The position numbers were made by a program, and so were the translations under genes. Source: Bacteroidota bacterium (GTDB taxonomy: Bacteria > Bacteroidota > Bacteroidia > 2-12-FULL-35-15). From it: a DNA stretch of 53,312 bases. Each line of letters starts with the position of its first letter. The stretch's first letter is position 1. Below are positions 22,404-33,654 of the stretch, one piece after another. Below the pieces are notes generated by a model. That model did not search any database. It was not told the DNA's origin and saw only the letters and a program-made list of their open reading frames with translations. The stretch is taken from positions 1-53,312 of the forward strand of contig CANJYB010000028.1 of NCBI GenBank assembly GCA_947479085.1, read 5' to 3'.

Positions 22404-23288
22404 ATGAAAATTGCTTCCAATAAAATAGCGGATATTATTCGTTATTTCAGAAACGAACTAAGTGCCGGTTATGAAAAAGAGGAACTGGATACCATAATGG
22501 CCTGGTGTTTCGAGGAGTTTGCAGGTATTAAAAAACATGAACTGAATATTCAGACAGAAAGAACAGTAAGCGAATCGCAATTGCTTAAATTTAATTTTGC
22601 AGTAAAAGATTTAAAGCAACACAAACCCATTCAGTATATTTTAGGTAAGGCAGATTTTTACGGAATGCAGTTCTTTGTTAATTCAAATGTACTAATTCCC
22701 CGCCCGGAAACGGAAGAATTGGTTGATTTGATAATAAAAGAATTTCAAATTCCAAATTCCAAAATTCAGAATCAATCGGTTAATATACTTGATATTGGAA
22801 CCGGCAGCGGATGTATTGCCATTGCTTTAAAAAAACACATTCCATCAGCTAAAGTAGTTGCTTTAGATATTTCGGAAGAAGCATTAAAGGTAGCCGGACA
22901 AAATGCCTTATTAAACAATGTGCAGATCAATTTTCTTCAGGACAATATTCTTCATCCGTCATCCGTCATCGGACATAACTCCTTCGACATAATTGTCAGT
23001 AACCCACCTTACGTTTGTATTTCTGAAAAAGATGAGATGCAAAAAAATGTATTGGATTATGAACCGCATTTGGCATTATTTGTGGAAGACAGCAACCCCT
23101 TATTGTTTTATAATGCCATAGCTGATTTTGCTTTAACACATCTTAATAGAAACGGGAGATTATATTTTGAAATTAACGGGATGTATGGAGAGGAGACGAA
23201 GCAGTTGATGGTAGAAAAAGGATTTAAAAATATTGAACTGAAAAAAGACTTAAATAATAAAAATCGTATCTTGCGAGGTGAGATTTAA
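22404..23288 (+). CDS. prmC: Peptide chain release factor N5-glutamine methyltransferase, with repeat-derived linkers
   Basis: A 294-residue class I SAM methyltransferase that methylates the GGQ glutamine of RF1 and RF2. It has the N-terminal helical domain (KPIQYILGKADFYG, VLIPRPETEEL) then SAM motif I (ILDIGTGSGCIAI) and the catalytic SNPPYV. Two linkers are encoded by heptamer repeats: residues about 113-121 (FQIPNSKIQ, from AATTCCA units) and 184-192 (HPSSVIGHN, from CATCCGT/CATCGGA units). Both are in loops where extra residues are tolerated, and the frame is intact. I use the ATG at 22404 rather than the TTG at 22395. A TonB-like gene follows 12 nt downstream. Confidence 0.93.
   Translation: MKIASNKIADIIRYFRNELSAGYEKEELDTIMAWCFEEFAGIKKHELNIQTERTVSESQLLKFNFAVKDLKQHKPIQYILGKADFYGMQFFVNSNVLIPRPETEELVDLIIKEFQIPNSKIQNQSVNILDIGTGSGCIAIALKKHIPSAKVVALDISEEALKVAGQNALLNNVQINFLQDNILHPSSVIGHNSFDIIVSNPPYVCISEKDEMQKNVLDYEPHLALFVEDSNPLLFYNAIADFALTHLNRNGRLYFEINGMYGEETKQLMVEKGFKNIELKKDLNNKNRILRGEI
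22741..22768 (+). repeat. Heptamer array inside prmC (first)
   Basis: Four phased 7-mers AATTTCA, AATTCCA, AATTCCA, AAATTCA encode part of the linker before SAM motif I. Confidence 0.7.
22953..22976 (+). repeat. Heptamer array inside prmC (second)
   Basis: CATCCGT, CATCCGT, CATCGGA plus CAT. These are the same unit types, on the same strand, as in the array at 18981-19036, but antisense relative to the gene they sit in, so no stop codon is introduced. They encode HPSSVIGH just before the FDIIVSNPPYV motif. Confidence 0.85.
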
Positions 23289-23300
23289 GCTGTTTATACT

Positions 23301-24098
23301 ATGACCGGAAAATATTTAATTACACTTTTGATGATAGGATTTTTATCCTTTCATTCCAATGCGCAGGTTGGTTTTAATGTGGATGTGTTACCTTCCAACA
23401 TTGGAGGTAAGGCTGAGTTTAAAAGGGTTTTTGACCAGGAATTAATGTATCCTGAAAAGGAATTAAAAGACAAAGTAGGAGGTAAGGTGGTGTTTGAATT
23501 CATTGTTAAAAAGGACAGTTCTGTTTCGGATGTTAAGATATTACAGAATGCTACCCCTGAACTGGAAGCAGAGGCAAGAAGATTATTTAATTTATTTCAA
23601 TGGGTTCCTGCTATGAAAGCCGGACAGTTTGTGGGTACTTATTGTAATGCCACCTTCGAATTTAATCCAGATAAATATGCTAAAATTTGTAAAGAAAGAG
23701 GATTTAAAAAAATAGAATACCTGCCAAATGCAACGGTGGATAGTTCCGGAAAAATCTACAAGACTCCCGAACAATACCCCATGTATCCGAAAGGGAATTA
23801 CGCTTTGCAGGATTTTATCAAAGCAAACCTGGAGTATCCCCGCCAGGCTCAGTTAGCTAATATACAAGGTACGGTGGTTCTTCGATTTGTAGTGGAACCC
23901 AGCGGACTGGTTACCAATATAGGTGTCAGCAAATCAGTTGGTGGTGGCTGCGACCAGGAAGCTGTCCGTATTCTTGAAATGATAAAATGGTATCCGGGAA
24001 AGATGAATGAAAAACTGGCCAGAATAGAAATGACCATGCCATTTTATTTTATTCTGAACGAGGATTTTAAAGATAACAGTGCCGGAGAACAGAAATAA
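23301..24098 (+). CDS. TonB C-terminal-domain protein, two tandem TonB_C domains
   Basis: A 265-residue exported protein with a signal peptide (ITLLMIGFLSFHSNAQ). It carries two TonB C-terminal-like domains: residues about 35-115 (LMYPEKELKDKVGGKVVFEF, in part; ... ARRLFNLFQWVPA) and 170-255 (LEYPRQAQLANIQGTVVLRF, in part; ... QEAVRILEMIKWYPG). TonB_C modules contact TonB boxes of outer-membrane receptors. This one lacks the usual N-terminal membrane anchor and proline-rich stalk, so it is a periplasmic TonB-like module rather than a canonical energy transducer. It sits between prmC and ligA on the same strand. Confidence 0.8.
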   Translation: MTGKYLITLLMIGFLSFHSNAQVGFNVDVLPSNIGGKAEFKRVFDQELMYPEKELKDKVGGKVVFEFIVKKDSSVSDVKILQNATPELEAEARRLFNLFQWVPAMKAGQFVGTYCNATFEFNPDKYAKICKERGFKKIEYLPNATVDSSGKIYKTPEQYPMYPKGNYALQDFIKANLEYPRQAQLANIQGTVVLRFVVEPSGLVTNIGVSKSVGGGCDQEAVRILEMIKWYPGKMNEKLARIEMTMPFYFILNEDFKDNSAGEQK

Positions 24099-24119
24099 TT
24101 TGAAGATGTGCTTGTTTGA

Positions 24120-26761
<2,642 letters not shown>

Positions 26762-26807
26762 ACATTTTTTAAACAGACATTTTTGATAACTAACAAAATC
26801 CTCTATC

Positions 26808-26832
26808 AAAGGAGGTAAGTATGGGCTTATGA
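26808..26832 (+). promoter_or_regulatory. Perfect Shine-Dalgarno with a 3-codon leader ORF coupled to the GlmU-family gene
   Basis: AAAGGAGGT (26808-26816) precedes an ATG at 26821 that encodes only Met-Gly-Leu before TGA (26830-26832). That stop overlaps the ATG (26829) of the next gene in an ATGA arrangement. Strong Shine-Dalgarno sites are uncommon in this phylum and none as good was noticed elsewhere in the window. The upstream TCCTC could pair with GAGGA to mask the site. Confidence 0.65.
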
Positions 26833-28013
26833 ATTTTATTTTATTTGACGACTCTACCCGAATTAACCTTTTGCCGTTAACCTATACACGACCTGTGGCA
26901 GACATCAGGATGGGAATATTAACTATTCGGGAGAAGTGGGAGAGAATGCTGAAAGCAAAAACTTCTTCCCTTACAGAATCCTATTTATCAGAAAAATTCC
27001 CTTTGGAATTTGCCATTGATACAGATAATGTTTGGATCAATGGTTCTTTTTGTCCAAACAACCTGTTGCTGGTTGAAATTAAATCGCTGGAACCAGGGCA
27101 GGCCTTGCTTTCCATGAATGCTGTTATTGCAGTTAATTCAGGAGGTGATAAAAAAATGGATTTTAATTCGCTGGAAGGATATAAGAAATTTGAATCTCAT
27201 GCCAAGGCCGTCCAGGTTAAAAACAGTTGGGATATATTTTCCAAAAATGGAGAAGCGCTAAAATCTGATTTTGATTTGATTACTTCAGGCAGAAAATCAT
27301 TGGCATTAAGTTCTACTAATAAAATAATGGGAGTAGAGAACATTTTTGTAGAAGAAGGCGCAAAAGTGGAATGTGCCATATTAAATGCTACCACCGGTCC
27401 AATCTATATTGGTATAGATGCTGAAATAATGGAAGGGTCCATAGTTCGCGGCCCTTTTGCTTTATGCGACCATTCTGCTTTAAAATTAGGTACTAAAATA
27501 TATGGACCTACTACAGTGGGTCCACATAGTAAAGTAGGAGGGGAGGTAAATAATTCGATTATTTTTGGGTACTCCAACAAAGCACATGATGGTTTTTTAG
27601 GGAACTCTGTAATCGGGGAGTGGTGCAATATTGGTGCGGACAGCAATAATTCCAATTTGAAGAATAACTATGCAGAGGTAAAATTATGGAATTACGAAAG
27701 GGAAAGGTTTACCTTAACAGGGTTAACATTTTGTGGTTTGATAATGGCCGACCATAGCAAATGCGGTATCAATACCATGTTTAATACAGGTACAGTGGTG
27801 GGAGTAAATGCCAATATCTTTGGAGCAGGCTTTCCCCGCAATTTCATTCCTGACTTTTCGTGGGGAGGGGCTGCAGGTTTTACCACCTACAAAACCAAGG
27901 ATGCTTTTGAAGTGGCGACAAGGGTTTACGAACGAAGAGGAATGATTTTTAATGAAACCGAACAGAATATTTTGACTCACATTTTTGAACTCACAGAAAA
28001 ATACAGAAAATAG
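26829..28013 (+). CDS. GlmU-family nucleotidyltransferase/acyltransferase-like protein
   Basis: A 394-residue protein of the Bacteroidota GlmU-like family. The N-terminus MNFILFDDSTRINLLPLTYTRPVADIR is an atypical nucleotidyltransferase start (shown in part: LLPLTYTRPVADIR). The C-terminal half is a left-handed beta-helix of hexapeptide repeats (EGAKVECAILNATTGPIYIG ... in part; VGGEVNNSIIFGYSNK; GFLGNSVIGEWCNIGADS). The usual GlmU activities are acetylation of GlcN-1-P and uridylylation, but the canonical N-terminal LAAGxGTRM motif is absent, so activity on another sugar phosphate or loss of it is possible. Translation may depend on the leader ORF just upstream. Confidence 0.8.
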   Translation: MNFILFDDSTRINLLPLTYTRPVADIRMGILTIREKWERMLKAKTSSLTESYLSEKFPLEFAIDTDNVWINGSFCPNNLLLVEIKSLEPGQALLSMNAVIAVNSGGDKKMDFNSLEGYKKFESHAKAVQVKNSWDIFSKNGEALKSDFDLITSGRKSLALSSTNKIMGVENIFVEEGAKVECAILNATTGPIYIGIDAEIMEGSIVRGPFALCDHSALKLGTKIYGPTTVGPHSKVGGEVNNSIIFGYSNKAHDGFLGNSVIGEWCNIGADSNNSNLKNNYAEVKLWNYERERFTLTGLTFCGLIMADHSKCGINTMFNTGTVVGVNANIFGAGFPRNFIPDFSWGGAAGFTTYKTKDAFEVATRVYERRGMIFNETEQNILTHIFELTEKYRK

Positions 28014-28247
28014 ATGCTTACATTTTCCTTTACAGAAATAATTGGTTATTCTGCATCTTTAGGGGTATTGATATCCTTCCTGATGCATGACATAAAAAAG
28101 TTGCGTATCATTAATACAATTGGTTGTTTTTTGTTTGTGTTTTACGGAATCCTATTGAATTTTTCAATCCCTATAATACTTACCAATACCGTAATTATTG
28201 TTATTAATATCTATTATTTAATAAAGCCAAGGAGCAATTATAAATAA
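28014..28247 (+). CDS. Small YgjV / CBU_0592-like membrane protein
   Basis: This 77-residue protein has three hydrophobic helices (IIGYSASLGVLISFLM, LRIINTIGCFLFVFYGILL, IIVINIYYLI). It matches the short Bacteroidota relatives of YgjV. Similar proteins have been mislabelled uroporphyrinogen decarboxylase; there is no room for such a domain. The ATG directly follows the stop codon of the GlmU-family gene, so co-translation is likely. Function unknown. Confidence 0.72.
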   Translation: MLTFSFTEIIGYSASLGVLISFLMHDIKKLRIINTIGCFLFVFYGILLNFSIPIILTNTVIIVINIYYLIKPRSNYK

Positions 28248-28333
28248 TGACATAATGTCCTGAAAATCTATTGGCATACCTATTGGAAACAAATGGCAAC
28301 TAATTTACAAAACGATTTTAACTCACTCAATAT

Positions 28334-30808
28334 ATGACTGACAATTTTGACTTAAATAGCCTGATACCAATGCTTAGCGACAGTGCAATGGATGAGGATA
28401 CCGAGTTTATTCCCTTGCTTTCTTCGGAAGATGAGGACCAGATGAACAATGAAAAGGTGCCTGATGAACTGTCAATTTTACCTTTGCGCAACACTGTTTT
28501 GTTTCCGGGAGTTGTTATTCCTATTACCGTTGGACGTGATAAATCCATTAAGCTGGTAAAAGAGGCTTACAAAGGGGATAAAATAATTGGGGTGGTTTCG
28601 CAGAAAAATGATGCGATAGAAGACCCTACATTTGAAGACCTTAATAAAATGGGTACCGTTGCCCAGATTATTAAAATGCTGCGAATGCCCGATGGAAATA
28701 CAACTGTAATTATTCAGGGTAAAAAGCGATTTGAATTAAAGGAAGAGAAACAAACCGAGCCTTATATTAAAGCAAGCATTACTGCCATTTCTGAAAGCCG
28801 TCCTGAAAAAGACGATAAGGAATTTGTGGCGTTGGTTTCTTCTTTAAAAGACCTTGCATTGCAGATTGTGAAGCACAGTCCCCAGATACCAAGTGAGGCA
28901 GGTTTTGCTTTAAAAAACATCGAAAGCCCTTCTTTTCTTGTCAATTTTATCTCTTCCAACATGAATGCACCTGTTGCCGAAAAGCAAAAGATGCTGGAAG
29001 TGGTTGATTTAAAAGAGCGTGCTACATTGGTGCTTTCTAATCTGACCAAAGAACTGCAGATGCTGGAATTAAAAAACCAGATACAGTCGAAAGTAAAGGT
29101 AGACCTAGATAAACAGCAACGTGATTATTTTCTTCATCAACAAATGAAAACCATCCAGGAAGAACTGGGCGAAAACAGTCCAACCCAGGATGTTCAGGAG
29201 ATGAGGGAAAAGGCGAAAAATAAGAAATGGTCGAAGGAAGTAAGTGAAGTGGTGAACAAACAACTGGGTAAACTGGAACGTATGAACCCGAATGCCATGG
29301 AATATTCCATTCAGACCAATTACCTGGAAGTATTGCTGGACTTGCCGTGGGGAGAAATGACCAAGGATAATTTTGATTTGAAGCGTGCTGATAAGGTACT
29401 TAATAAAGATCATTTTGGTATGGAAAAGGTGAAGGAACGTATCCTTGAACACCTGGCTGTATTGAAGCTCAAAGGGAATATGAAATCTCCTATACTTTGT
29501 TTGTATGGCCCTCCGGGAGTTGGTAAAACATCATTGGGGAAAAGTATTGCCGAAAGTTTGGGCAGAAAATATATCCGAATGAGTTTGGGTGGTTTAAAAG
29601 ATGAAGCGGAGATTCGTGGTCACCGTAAAACATATATTGGTGCAATGCCCGGCCGTATTTTGCAAAGCATTAAAAAAGCAGGTTCCTCTAATCCTGTTTT
29701 TATTCTTGATGAAATTGATAAAGTAGGAAACGATTTTCATGGAGATCCTTCTTCTGCATTACTGGAGGTACTGGATCCGGAACAAAACAATACTTTTTAT
29801 GATAATTATGTGGAGCTGGATTATGATTTATCAAACGTCATGTTTATAGCTACTGCTAATAGTTTAAGTTCTATTCAACCTGCATTGCGCGACAGGATGG
29901 AAGTAATAGAAATTACCGGCTATACCATCGAGGAAAAAATGGAAATAGCCAAACGTCATCTTATTCCGAAACAGCTGGAAGAACAAGGTTTAAAGAAAGA
30001 GCAGATTGCTCTCGATAAAACAATTGTTGAATACCTTATTGAAAATTATACAAGAGAAAGTGGTGTTAGAGGGTTGGAAAAAGTAATTGCGAAAGTGGTG
30101 CGAAATGCAGCCAAATCAATTGCTATGGAGCAAAAGTATAATATCAAAGTAGAGTTGAAAGATTTGGTAAAAATACTGGGACCAGCGCATGCTAAAGACC
30201 GCTATCAGGGCAATGATGTTGCAGGAGTGGTGACAGGTTTAGCCTGGACTTCTGTTGGTGGTGATATTTTATTTATTGAAACAAGTATTACCCGTGGTAA
30301 TGGCAAGCTTACTTTAACTGGGAACCTGGGAGAAGTGATGAAGGAGTCTGCTGTAATTGCGTTGGAATATTTAAAATCACATAGCGCCATTATTGGTTTA
30401 AAACCGGAGGTTTTTGATAAGTGGAATGTGCATATTCACGTTCCAGAAGGAGCTACTCCTAAAGATGGCCCTTCTGCCGGTATTACTATGCTTACTGCTA
30501 TAGCATCTGCATTTACTCAGCGAAAAGTAAAACCTCATCTGGCCATGACAGGTGAAATAACATTACGTGGGCGTGTGCTTGCGGTGGGTGGTATTAAAGA
30601 AAAAATACTGGCTGCCAAACGTGCAGGAATCAAGGAAATAATTTTATGTGTGGACAATAAAAAAGACATTGAAGACATCAAAAAAGATTATATCAAGGAT
30701 TTGAAATTCCATTATGTAGAACAGATGATTGATGTAGTGAAATTGGCTTTGTTAAAGGAAAAGGTTTCTAATCCTATTGATTTAAGCATCGTAGAAGAAA
30801 AGAAATAA
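28334..30808 (+). CDS. lon: ATP-dependent protease La (Lon)
   Basis: An 824-residue cytoplasmic AAA+ serine protease that degrades misfolded and regulatory proteins. It has a Lon N-terminal substrate domain ([20 protein letters not shown], in part), a coiled segment, Walker [10 protein letters not shown] (about 392-400), Walker [10 protein letters not shown] and the peptidase domain with the Ser-Lys dyad, Ser714 in PKDGPSAG and Lys757 in GGIKEK. Length and motifs are normal. A strong hairpin terminator follows. The 86-bp region before the ATG showed no clear promoter or CIRCE-like repeat. Confidence 0.96.
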   Translation: MTDNFDLNSLIPMLSDSAMDEDTEFIPLLSSEDEDQMNNEKVPDELSILPLRNTVLFPGVVIPITVGRDKSIKLVKEAYKGDKIIGVVSQKNDAIEDPTFEDLNKMGTVAQIIKMLRMPDGNTTVIIQGKKRFELKEEKQTEPYIKASITAISESRPEKDDKEFVALVSSLKDLALQIVKHSPQIPSEAGFALKNIESPSFLVNFISSNMNAPVAEKQKMLEVVDLKERATLVLSNLTKELQMLELKNQIQSKVKVDLDKQQRDYFLHQQMKTIQEELGENSPTQDVQEMREKAKNKKWSKEVSEVVNKQLGKLERMNPNAMEYSIQTNYLEVLLDLPWGEMTKDNFDLKRADKVLNKDHFGMEKVKERILEHLAVLKLKGNMKSPILCLYGPPGVGKTSLGKSIAESLGRKYIRMSLGGLKDEAEIRGHRKTYIGAMPGRILQSIKKAGSSNPVFILDEIDKVGNDFHGDPSSALLEVLDPEQNNTFYDNYVELDYDLSNVMFIATANSLSSIQPALRDRMEVIEITGYTIEEKMEIAKRHLIPKQLEEQGLKKEQIALDKTIVEYLIENYTRESGVRGLEKVIAKVVRNAAKSIAMEQKYNIKVELKDLVKILGPAHAKDRYQGNDVAGVVTGLAWTSVGGDILFIETSITRGNGKLTLTGNLGEVMKESAVIALEYLKSHSAIIGLKPEVFDKWNVHIHVPEGATPKDGPSAGITMLTAIASAFTQRKVKPHLAMTGEITLRGRVLAVGGIKEKILAAKRAGIKEIILCVDNKKDIEDIKKDYIKDLKFHYVEQMIDVVKLALLKEKVSNPIDLSIVEEKK

Positions 30809-30831
30809 ACGAAGTAAGTTTTTCAGAAATA

Positions 30832-30867
30832 AAAAACACCCCTGATTTAAAAATGAGGGGTGTTTTT
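30832..30867. terminator. Bidirectional terminator between lon and a convergent T9SS gene
   Basis: AAAAACACCCCT and AGGGGTGTTTTT form a 12-bp stem with a 12-nt loop. There are T runs on both strands, so it can serve lon (+) and the T9SS gene ending at 30889 (-). Confidence 0.88.
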
Positions 30868-30888
30868 AGTTAAATCAATTTATCAAAC

Positions 30889-32043
30889 CTATCTTACTAC
30901 AATTATTCTTTTAATCGTTTTCCATTCATCTGTTTGAACAGAGCAATAATAAATACCATCGGGTAATTTTGAAATATCTAAAGTAACTTCATCATTAAAT
31001 GATTTTTTATTATTAATAATTTCCTGCCCTAAACTATTATACAATTTGATATCAAGAGTTTCATCAATTTTTAAGCTTTTTATTACGAGGTAATCAGAAG
31101 CAGGATTAGGGAAAAATTCAATTTCTGTTCCTCCGATTATTAAAACACCAGTTGAAACAACATTATATGGCATAAAGGAATATGCAAACCACTGATATCC
31201 TTTTAAATTAATAAACTGTTTCCAACTACCTGTTTCGTTAGAAAGGGCTGTTTGTAAATCAGAAAAGGGAGTGAGTACATTATGAGTAAGGAGCCAAGGT
31301 CCCATAAAAGAGGGTTCCGCAGAAAATATAGGGATTACATCTGTTAAACTATTTCTGGCTGCTATTAATTGCAATCTTGGTTGTATGTAACTGTATAACC
31401 CTGAATAATTGCTGATATAATCATGCAATAAAATACGGTCAACTGTATTGGCAATGGTTATGGCTTGTCCTTGGTTAAACCATCCCACGTAAGCCTCACT
31501 GATGGCACCTCCAATGGAGGCAACTGAATCAACCTGATGAATGAGAGTTTTATAAAAGTGGAAAGCTCCTGCCGTATCGCAGGTATAACCTCCAGGTTGA
31601 AGATAGGTGGTGCAATAATAATTACCGGAAGAAACAGTTGTAGTATTCCAGAATTCAAATTCTATATTATAGACTTCAAATTTCTGAAGAGGATTGGTAT
31701 GCTGTTGGTTATAAATTCGGATAACATTATTAAAGAAATAGAAATTTTCGCCAATGGCTCCAACCTGTGAAATTCCAAAATTTTGTTTTGCCCGCTGAAT
31801 AAAGTTGGCAAGCACTGTGCAAGTAGAAGAATTAGTAAGGTTATAAGTCACATGAATTGGCCATAAATCATATAAAGCGAGGTAATTAAAGCCATTGTAT
31901 TGGGCATAATTTAAGAGGCTGTCTTCTGAAATAGTATTACCAAGTATATTATTAAAACCATTTACATATAGTCCTTTTACGGTTTGGGATTTTAATTGTA
32001 AAAACCCCAAAAGGAAGAGTAAGATTAAATATATTCTTTTCAT
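30889..32043 (-). CDS. T9SS-secreted protein with a TIM-barrel-like domain
   Basis: This 384-residue secreted protein has a signal peptide (MKRIYLILLFLLGFLQLKSQ). The main domain starts with KGLYVNGFNNILGN and carries features that recall a (beta/alpha)8 hydrolase: strand-ending motifs FNYLALYDLW, VGAIGENFYF, VYNIEFEFWN, AYVGWFNQG and VIPIFSAEPSF. The EFEFW motif resembles strand-4 acidic motifs of GH18-like enzymes, but I cannot assign a glycosidase family. The tail (EIEFFPNPASDYLVI ... GIYYCSVQT ... RIIVVR) is a type A T9SS sorting domain. It lies 5 nt downstream of the next gene, so they are co-transcribed. Confidence 0.8.
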   Translation of the reverse strand: MKRIYLILLFLLGFLQLKSQTVKGLYVNGFNNILGNTISEDSLLNYAQYNGFNYLALYDLWPIHVTYNLTNSSTCTVLANFIQRAKQNFGISQVGAIGENFYFFNNVIRIYNQQHTNPLQKFEVYNIEFEFWNTTTVSSGNYYCTTYLQPGGYTCDTAGAFHFYKTLIHQVDSVASIGGAISEAYVGWFNQGQAITIANTVDRILLHDYISNYSGLYSYIQPRLQLIAARNSLTDVIPIFSAEPSFMGPWLLTHNVLTPFSDLQTALSNETGSWKQFINLKGYQWFAYSFMPYNVVSTGVLIIGGTEIEFFPNPASDYLVIKSLKIDETLDIKLYNSLGQEIINNKKSFNDEVTLDISKLPDGIYYCSVQTDEWKTIKRIIVVR

Positions 32044-32048
32044 AAAAC

Positions 32049-33401
32049 CTAATGCAACTGCCTGATAAGCATTCCCGGATAATAATCACTACCACCACTA
32101 AACGTTGTTCTGTCAATTACAGGTTTTACTGTTGCCGATGAATCTGTTTTAACGGTTTCGCCTGCCACAAAACGATTGTCCCACAATAAATGCTTGTCAA
32201 CAGTAATTTTACCTTTCTGCTTATAGGTTGTTAACCCTGTTTTAGGGTCAAGGGTTTGCTCGAGCACTTCAAATCGCTCTCCACCTTCCAGTCCCTCTTT
32301 CATTCCAATTTTTGCAGTTATGGGGTTGCCTGTATAAAGTGGAACTTTGGTTTTAAATACTTCGAATTTTTTCTGAAGGCGGTACAATACATTGTCCAGG
32401 TTTCGCACAGTTGCTATTTCAACCAATTGGTCTTCTGTTCTTGTTTCCTTTGCAGAAAAGGTAACAAGACTTGCTGCACGTTCATCTCCAATATACTCAA
32501 GCTCAAAAATATTAGATTTGTCAAAAGCAGCTTTTTTCAGGGAGTCCGGTTTTGATTTATCTATCCATAAGTCGTTATAAAAAACAGCGGCTATGGAATC
32601 ATTCCATTTTAACTGATACAGATAAGAATAGGTCCATACCGAGTAACCTTCCTTTGCTCTCTCATAGGTTTCATCAGCCATTTGCATTGTTTTTCTTAAA
32701 GTCGAAGTATCTGAAATGTAAGATTTGGCTAAATTTTTGGCAACATCTCTGGCAGCAGCAGCAGCTATTTCGTTACTTACAAAGGTAAGTCTCGAAAAGA
32801 CAACAAAGGTGTTGTGAATTAGTTCTTCTCCCGCATCGGCTAATGATGAAAGTCCCCTTGCCGAACCTTTGGCAATATTTGCTTCCATTTCGCTTGCATT
32901 GTAAGAACCTCTTTCACCAATCAGGTTCATATCAAACGAACCATCCGGTTGCCTGTCGAACCATTTTGCAACCAGCTTATTTGCCAGTTTACTTTCGCGA
33001 ATATATTTGGTAATGGTAATGGGCATATCACGCCCTTCTTCGTCCGCTTTTTTTCCCTGCGCAAGATTCGCAGCGTCTTTTAAAAATCCACCTGCCTTTC
33101 TCCTGTTTTTACCAAAAGCCTTGCGGTCTTCTTCGGTTATTACAAAATCTTTAGGATTAAAGGAACGAGCTTCAAGCGAGTGATTGTTATACTTGTCAGG
33201 AAACGGAGCATTATTATATGCTTTAATAACGGTTTCTTTTCTCGGAAATTCTTCCGATTCTACTAATATGGTATGCAATGAACTTCTTCTGTACTTAATT
33301 TTCTTTGCATCATTCTGAGATTTTAATTCTTTTGTATTAAAAAGTAATAAACTGATTCCTAATAATAGGATGATTGCGTTTTTTGTATTGGTTCCTGTCA
33401 T
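32049..33401 (-). CDS. Conserved exported protein, unknown function
   Basis: A 450-residue protein with an N-terminal hydrophobic signal or anchor (NAIILLLGISLLLFNTKELKSQ, in part). The rest is hydrophilic and mixed alpha/beta, including a YRRSSLHTILVESEEFPRKE stretch (given in part), a helical middle (GLSSLADAGEELIHNTFVVF) and a C-terminal part with QLVEIATVRNLDNVLYRLQK and YKQKGKITVDKHLLWDNRF. I recognise it only as a Bacteroidota-type envelope protein. I prefer the ATG at 33401, which gives a clean signal, over a TTG at 33428. It precedes the TIM-barrel T9SS gene by 5 nt. Confidence 0.68.
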   Translation of the reverse strand: MTGTNTKNAIILLLGISLLLFNTKELKSQNDAKKIKYRRSSLHTILVESEEFPRKETVIKAYNNAPFPDKYNNHSLEARSFNPKDFVITEEDRKAFGKNRRKAGGFLKDAANLAQGKKADEEGRDMPITITKYIRESKLANKLVAKWFDRQPDGSFDMNLIGERGSYNASEMEANIAKGSARGLSSLADAGEELIHNTFVVFSRLTFVSNEIAAAAARDVAKNLAKSYISDTSTLRKTMQMADETYERAKEGYSVWTYSYLYQLKWNDSIAAVFYNDLWIDKSKPDSLKKAAFDKSNIFELEYIGDERAASLVTFSAKETRTEDQLVEIATVRNLDNVLYRLQKKFEVFKTKVPLYTGNPITAKIGMKEGLEGGERFEVLEQTLDPKTGLTTYKQKGKITVDKHLLWDNRFVAGETVKTDSSATVKPVIDRTTFSGGSDYYPGMLIRQLH

Positions 33402-33603
33402 AAACTTAATAATTGAGAGTTTAATCAAATATCAAAATTTTAAATGTTCTTAAATTTAAAAATGATAGATGAGATTAATAAAGGAACAAATATAAATAAA
33501 TAATTATACGATAAAAGTTTATTGCTGTTTTTTAAAAAGAAATATAAATGGCAGTTTTAGTTAAAGGAAAGCAGGAGGGGAGTTGGTTTTAATTTGAATA
33601 AAA

Positions 33604-33645
33604 AAAGAAACTTTTGCAAACAAGGCTGTTTGCAAAAGTTTCTTT
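33604..33645 (-). terminator. Perfect 19-bp hairpin terminator of the Ig-repeat T9SS gene
   Basis: AAAGAAACTTTTGCAAACA and its exact complement are separated by AGGC. On the minus strand the hairpin is followed by a T run. The rest of the 33402-33654 gap is AT-rich with nothing else recognised except a 14-bp repeat at 33469-33482. Confidence 0.88.
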
Positions 33646-33654
33646 GCTGTTTTT

